DNA from: Cognatishimia coralii
GTDB lineage: Bacteria; Pseudomonadota; Alphaproteobacteria; Rhodobacterales; Rhodobacteraceae
DNA length: 64,000 nt
NCBI RefSeq assembly: GCF_037478305.1
Contig: NZ_JBBGAZ010000001.1
Location: 372,001 to 436,000 of the forward strand
Direction: 5' to 3'
Part shown: piece after piece, positions 60,696-64,000 of the stretch
Layout: each line of letters opens with the position of its first letter
Numbering within the stretch: position 1 is the first letter of the stretch
The notes under the pieces: generated by a model
Databases searched by the model: none
What the model was told of the DNA's origin: nothing
The model's input: only the letters and a program-made list of their open reading frames with translations
Position numbers and translations under genes: made by a program

Positions 60696-60740
60696 TATGA
60701 AAATCATACCTATTATGGTTTAGCAAGATAGTGTGCTAAA
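60696..60740. promoter_or_regulatory. Two inverted repeats in the hxlR-ndk intergenic region
   Basis: TATGA-AAA-TCATA (60696-60708) sits 7-19 nt before the hxlR ATG; TTTAGCA-N8-TGCTAAA (60719-60740) follows. Both are perfect and AT-rich and lie in the promoter position for the regulator. Autoregulation by the HxlR protein is likely but not shown. Confidence 0.45.
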
Positions 60741-60878
60741 ATCCCTATAGGTTGCACCAAATTTCCTGTGGATAAATTTCTGGAGAAAACCCGCTAGGAT
60801 CGCGCGCCTTTAGGCTTCCCAAGGGGCGCTGCCCATGGTACTGCGCGCGCAATTCAATCTTTAATCCGAGGGATCATC

Positions 60879-61301
60879 ATGGCTCTGGAACGCACGTTCT
60901 CTATCATCAAACCTGACGCCACCCGCCGTAACCTGACCGGCGCGATCAACGCGAAATTCGAAGAAGCTGGCCTGCGCGTCGTCGCACAAAAGCGTATTCA
61001 CCTGACCAAAGCGCAAGCGGGCGTATTCTATGCCGTGCACGCTGAGCGTCCTTTCTACGACGAACTCTGCGAATTCATGGCGTCTGCGCCAATCGTTGCA
61101 CAGGTTCTGGAAGGCGAGAACGCCATCGCGAAAAACCGCGAAGTCATGGGCGCAACCAACCCAGCAGACGCAGCACCTGGCACCATCCGCGCAGAATTCG
61201 CTGAATCCGTTGGCGAAAACTCTGTTCACGGTTCCGACGCGCCTGAAACCGCAGCGGTTGAAATCGCGTATTTCTTCTCCGGTCTGGAGCTGGTTGGTTA
61301 A
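60879..61301 (+). CDS. ndk: Nucleoside diphosphate kinase
   Basis: A 140-aa protein: FSIIKPDATRRNLTGAINAK at the N-terminus and the phosphohistidine region ENSVHGSDAPETAAVEIAYF. It transfers phosphate between NTPs and NDPs. GAGGGAT precedes the ATG and a terminator follows. Length is normal. Confidence 0.97.
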   Translation: MALERTFSIIKPDATRRNLTGAINAKFEEAGLRVVAQKRIHLTKAQAGVFYAVHAERPFYDELCEFMASAPIVAQVLEGENAIAKNREVMGATNPADAAPGTIRAEFAESVGENSVHGSDAPETAAVEIAYFFSGLELVG

Positions 61302-61326
61302 GGCCATCCTTAGAGACAAAAAAGTT

Positions 61327-61357
61327 AAAACCCGGTCGGTTACACTGATCGGGTTTT
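61327..61357 (+). terminator. Rho-independent terminator of ndk
   Basis: AAACCCG pairs with CGGGTTT around a 15-nt loop whose ends can pair further, followed by TTTT. It begins 26 nt past the ndk stop and touches the end of the opposing orphan gene. Confidence 0.8.
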
Positions 61358-61358
61358 T

Positions 61359-62060
61359 TCATTTATCACCGACGAAATACCTTTCAGCCTCGAGTTTTCT
61401 TTGAAGTTCTCGAGTGTTTTTCACCTCGGCCTTGTAAAGAAATAATTCGAATGCTTCACATTGAGATATTTCCAGCAAAGTGATCTCAACGCCCGACATC
61501 CCTCCGCCCCTTAGAAAGGGCGAAACTTGGGGATAGCTTGCGTATTTTCGATCGCTAATCGCTAGGGTTTTCAATTGGTCCTCAGTAAGCGCTGCTTTTC
61601 TAAGTGAGCCAAAGCTAGCCATTTCTGACGCGGCAACAGCAAAGTAATGTCCAGTCTTTCCTCTTAGCGGAATGTTCACAACCGGGTAGCAATTGGACGG
61701 AACGGTGCTACCCCAATCTATGTCCTCCATCGTGGCCGAGGAAAAAAAATCATTACACGTTGGAAATTCATCGGCCGGCCAATTGGCCCAAGTTAAGCTT
61801 TCGCTGTTCCCTGTTCTCTGAACGCTATTGGTTGTGAAAATACAGGCGGTTTGTTTTCGAGACCAAAATAACCGGCCGCCTACCTTAGATCTTTCTGCCG
61901 GTACAGAAAGCGAAGCAGTGAGCGCCAATGCGTTCACGGCTTCTCGAGTGTAGGCCGCATCCAACTGAACGTTTTTCTTATTTTCGATGTATAGCCAGAG
62001 GCAACTGATTAGAAATACCCAGCAAGCTACCCAGCCTAAGAACTTCCGGACAATGTTCAA
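61359..62060 (-). CDS. AT-rich orphan: single-pass membrane protein of unknown function
   Basis: A 233-aa protein that I do not recognise. TTG 62060 is the only plausible start: an in-frame TAG lies just upstream and GGAA is about 7 nt before it. One N-terminal membrane helix (residues 7-26, type II topology) is followed by a ~205-residue exported domain with four cysteines (73, 102, 124, 201), able to form two disulfides. The C-terminal 30 residues are charged and helical. Base composition and codon choice are visibly more AT-rich than in all neighbours, suggesting recent acquisition. It is convergent with ndk. Confidence 0.65.
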   Translation of the reverse strand: MNIVRKFLGWVACWVFLISCLWLYIENKKNVQLDAAYTREAVNALALTASLSVPAERSKVGGRLFWSRKQTACIFTTNSVQRTGNSESLTWANWPADEFPTCNDFFSSATMEDIDWGSTVPSNCYPVVNIPLRGKTGHYFAVAASEMASFGSLRKAALTEDQLKTLAISDRKYASYPQVSPFLRGGGMSGVEITLLEISQCEAFELFLYKAEVKNTRELQRKLEAERYFVGDK

Positions 62061-62135
62061 ATTTATTCCAGTCTAAGCTTTGGTAAAAAAGATCGCATTT
62101 AGAAATCTAAGTCTGGATAATCATAGATACATCTA

Positions 62136-62474
62136 TCAAGACTTTGCAATTCGTTTTACCACACCGATCTGATCCAGAACCCGCTCAAATTCACCGAGTC
62201 CCTTGTCAAAAGACCGCGCTTTCATCGTGTCAAACTTGACCCGCAACGCGTCCTTCTCTTTGCCCTTGCAATCGTTCCAAGGGCGTCCCTGAAGGGCCAT
62301 CACCAAAACATAGTAGCCAATGAAATGCGGCCGCTGACCGTCTTTCAAAAGCATCTCATAGGCGGTATCAGCCCCCAAGGCTCGCAGTTCCTCGGCCGAA
62401 TTTATGCCCACGCGGGCAAGAGCCTCCTCGTAGGCCGGGCCGAGATTGCGGATCGCTGAAACAGGTGTAGTCAT
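62136..62474 (-). CDS. TfoX/Sxy C-terminal domain protein
   Basis: A 112-aa protein: VSAIRNLGPAYEEALARVGI, SAEELRALGADTAYEMLL and FIGYYVLVMALQGRPWNDC are the TfoX-C (helix-hairpin-helix-like) pattern. In Vibrio and Haemophilus TfoX/Sxy promotes competence; this is a stand-alone C-terminal domain without the N-terminal part, common in alphaproteobacteria, and its role is unknown. No competence genes are nearby. Confidence 0.85.
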   Translation of the reverse strand: MTTPVSAIRNLGPAYEEALARVGINSAEELRALGADTAYEMLLKDGQRPHFIGYYVLVMALQGRPWNDCKGKEKDALRVKFDTMKARSFDKGLGEFERVLDQIGVVKRIAKS

Positions 62475-62510
62475 GGCGCCAATCTAACACGCCTGAACGG
62501 GCTGTCATGG

Positions 62511-62627
62511 TCATATCATCGCCCAATCTGAATAAAGTGGTCCGGTTTTCGTTGTGCGATCTTCTGCCTTTTTTGCGTCTTTGCTGGGCGCAGTCTGGTT
62601 TGCGGTTTGCTCTGGCTTGCTTTGCAT
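62511..62627 (-). CDS. Possible 38-aa hydrophilic protein
   Basis: A short frame (MQSKPEQTANQTAPSKDAKK start, ending GPLYSDWAMI) with GAAAGGAA upstream at normal spacing. It is Lys/Thr/Gln-rich and disordered, except for an aromatic C-terminus of the kind seen in short Rhodobacterales proteins. An extended frame to 62726 lacks a ribosome site. It could be spurious. Confidence 0.4.
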   Translation of the reverse strand: MQSKPEQTANQTAPSKDAKKAEDRTTKTGPLYSDWAMI

Positions 62628-62883
62628 TTTGGGGTTCCTTTCGGTGTCAATAAAACAGGGGTCTTTACCTGATGTGGGTAAATCTCTCTGTGTTTTCAGC
62701 CTCTTCGTCATCACTGCCTCTGACAATCGCGTGCACGTATGGTGTGCTATTCGAGGGGATAGTATGACGTATCAATGCGGCGAGAGTTTGCCGCAAAGGG
62801 GCGCAGGATCTTGGTATTTTCCTGCCGAAACGAAAAACGGCCCCCAAGGTGGGAGCCGTTTAAACTGTCAGATTTTGACAGGA
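62628..62883. other. Intergenic region between the 38-aa ORF and livM
   Basis: Apart from the two hairpins listed separately near livM, I see no gene in these 256 nt. The plus-strand frame from 62554 runs antisense into livM and lacks protein-like features. Confidence 0.5.
62835..62861 (-). terminator. Rho-independent terminator of livM
   Basis: On the minus strand AAACGGCTCCC pairs with GGGGGCCGTTT (11 bp, one T-G) across a 5-nt loop, followed by TT. A second, smaller hairpin CTGTCA-GATTT-TGACAG (62865-62881) lies between it and the livM stop. Confidence 0.85.
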
Positions 62884-64000
62884 TTATTTTTCGGGGATGA
62901 GGCCCCTTGGGCTGAACCTGAGCACCAGCAAGAGGATCAGACCCATCGTCAAAAGACGCATATGCGCAGCAGAGTCGATCAGGTGTGATTTCAACGCTGA
63001 CCCTTCGGCCATTCCCGAGGTGATCAACTGCATCAGCCACAGGCCGATCGGTTCCACCTGAACCCAGAAGAACCAGATCACAAAGCCGCCCAGAACCGCG
63101 CCCAGGTTGTTGCCAGAGCCGCCGACGATCACCATGACCCAGATCAAGAAGGTGAACCGGAGAGGCTGATAAGAGCCCGGTGTCAACTGGCTGTCGAGCG
63201 TAGTCATCATCGCGCCTGCAATGCCACAAACCGCGGAACCCAGAATAAAGATCTGGAGGTGGCGGTTGGTGACGTCTTTGCCCATGGCCTCTGCAGCAAC
63301 TTCATTGTCGCGGATCGCTCGCATCATGCGGCCCCAAGGTGATTTCAGCGCAGCTTGTGCCATGAGGAAGATCACGACCAACACGATCGTGAACAGAACC
63401 GAATAGCCGAGCTTCACCCACAGCGTGGACGCCGTCACCGGATCGATCCCGATGGCGTTTGCATTGGCCACAAAACTCTCAGAGTTCTGCAGGTCGATCT
63501 CGTAGGGCACAGGACGTGGCATACCGATGATGTTCTTCACACCACGCGCCAGCCAGTCTTCGTTCTTCATCACAGCGATGATGATCTCGGCAATCCCAAG
63601 CGTCGCAATCGCCAGATAATCTGACCGCAACCCAAGCGCCGTTTTACCGATCACCCAGGCCGCGCCTGCTGCCAAAAGGCCACCAAAGCCCCAACCGAGG
63701 ATGGTCATATAGCCATGCGCCTTGAAATTATCGACGCCACCGGGGTTCAGACCACCGATGTTGCCGGCATTCGCCGGGTTGATCGCCTCAACGAAGCCCA
63801 CCGCCGGATCAAAGATCGCGCGATAGATAAAGAAGCCGACCACAAGGATCCCGACAGTCGCGAAGATCTTGGCACGCCCCGCGGCCATCTTCTTTTGCAC
63901 ATAAACTGCCAAAGCCACAGTGGCTGCGCCAAAGGCCAGGGCCAACACGATCATCGGCCCGCCAGAGGATGCCCAAGCTCCCGGAGCAGGGGGCATAGAG
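62884..64000 (-). CDS. livM: Branched-chain amino acid ABC transporter permease LivM (5' end at window edge)
   Basis: An open frame to the window edge encodes at least 371 residues of a LivM-type permease with many hydrophobic helices. GLRSDYLAIATLGIAEII, SPWGRMMRAIRDNEVAAEAM and VMVIVGGSGNNLGAVLGGFV are family signatures (the EAA-like loop and the Gly-rich helix). Partner livH, livG, livF and livK would be expected upstream of it, outside the window. It imports leucine, isoleucine and valine or related substrates. Two hairpins follow its stop. Confidence 0.92.
   Translation of the reverse strand, partial: SMPPAPGAWASSGGPMIVLALAFGAATVALAVYVQKKMAAGRAKIFATVGILVVGFFIYRAIFDPAVGFVEAINPANAGNIGGLNPGGVDNFKAHGYMTILGWGFGGLLAAGAAWVIGKTALGLRSDYLAIATLGIAEIIIAVMKNEDWLARGVKNIIGMPRPVPYEIDLQNSESFVANANAIGIDPVTASTLWVKLGYSVLFTIVLVVIFLMAQAALKSPWGRMMRAIRDNEVAAEAMGKDVTNRHLQIFILGSAVCGIAGAMMTTLDSQLTPGSYQPLRFTFLIWVMVIVGGSGNNLGAVLGGFVIWFFWVQVEPIGLWLMQLITSGMAEGSALKSHLIDSAAHMRLLTMGLILLLVLRFSPRGLIPEK

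Noticed and set aside
62136..62474. TfoX-C protein as evidence of a competence locus
   Set aside because: Only the C-terminal domain is present and no competence genes are near.
62554..62988. 144-aa plus-strand frame with a hydrophobic start near livM
   Set aside because: Runs antisense through the livM terminator and into livM; hydrophobic start is chance reading of the 38-aa gene complement.

Overview
The window looks like core chromosome of a marine alphaproteobacterium of the Rhodobacterales (Roseobacter group). The evidence is moderately GC-rich coding sequence; signature gene orders (YceD/DUF177-rpmF-plsX-fabH-ihfA-merR; argS-SPOR-nagZ-scpA-scpB; prfA-prmC-DUF4167; lptF-lptG-lptD-surA-pdxA-rsmA); a Fur/Mur-type regulator; the ornithine-lipid enzyme OlsB; a DksA with a degenerate zinc finger; and DUF2927 and DUF4167 proteins. 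About 71 protein genes and one tRNA-Pro(GGG) are supported. There is no rRNA, CRISPR array, phage, integrase or transposase. The genus is not determined.

Layout. 1-4.1 kb: end of glnE, a small ORF, an RlmI-like rRNA methyltransferase, a PIN-domain protein, and an opposed M48 protease. 4.1-8.4 kb (minus): dedA, then a tight four-gene unit read in the order MoxR ATPase, DUF2927 lipoprotein, two-helix membrane peptide, CoxE-like VWA protein. 8.5-13 kb: dksA with a clear terminator, an FAD monooxygenase, xthA, an A-type Fe-S carrier, a dGTPase-like HD hydrolase and a VOC protein. 13-18.5 kb (plus): argS, SPOR protein, nagZ, scpA, scpB and a 54-aa gene. 18.5-24 kb (minus): dCTP deaminase, tRNA-Pro, merR, ihfA, fabH, plsX, rpmF, yceD. 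24-27 kb (plus): bamE, olsB and an ABC-F ATPase. 27-33 kb: an SDR gene behind a palindromic operator, tyrS, divergent anmK, a cupin, a GNAT enzyme and enolase. 33-38.4 kb: a soluble PAS histidine kinase, a DMT transporter, fur/mur, a DEAD-box helicase with a long leader, and a PhzF-like enzyme. 38.4-43 kb (minus): selO, nucleoside hydrolase, ferric-iron binding protein, mazG. 43-47.6 kb (plus): M20 hydrolase, DUF1499, prfA, prmC, DUF4167, with an antisense Cys-rich secreted peptide. 47.6-55 kb (minus): rsmA, pdxA, surA-like, lptD, lptG, lptF. 55-64 kb: pepA, holC, an aspartic protease, marC, a second ABC-F protein, an HxlR regulator, ndk, an AT-rich orphan, a TfoX-C protein, a 38-aa ORF and the end of livM.

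How the genes work together. Most are housekeeping: envelope biogenesis (LptDFG, SurA, BamE, NagZ, AnmK, PlsX/FabH), translation (ArgS, TyrS, PrfA, PrmC, RsmA, L32), chromosome maintenance (ScpAB, IHF, HolC, XthA) and nucleotide pools (Ndk, MazG, dCTP deaminase, dGTPase). The best candidates for undescribed biology are the MoxR/DUF2927/2-TM/VWA unit, whose lipoprotein carries a zincin-like HEELAQ motif; the AT-rich single-pass orphan beside ndk; a set of perfect inverted repeats in regulatory positions (ihfA, SDR, ferric-binding protein, hxlR/ndk, helicase leader, dedA); and a small dispersed intergenic repeat family. No complete new defence or mobile system was seen.
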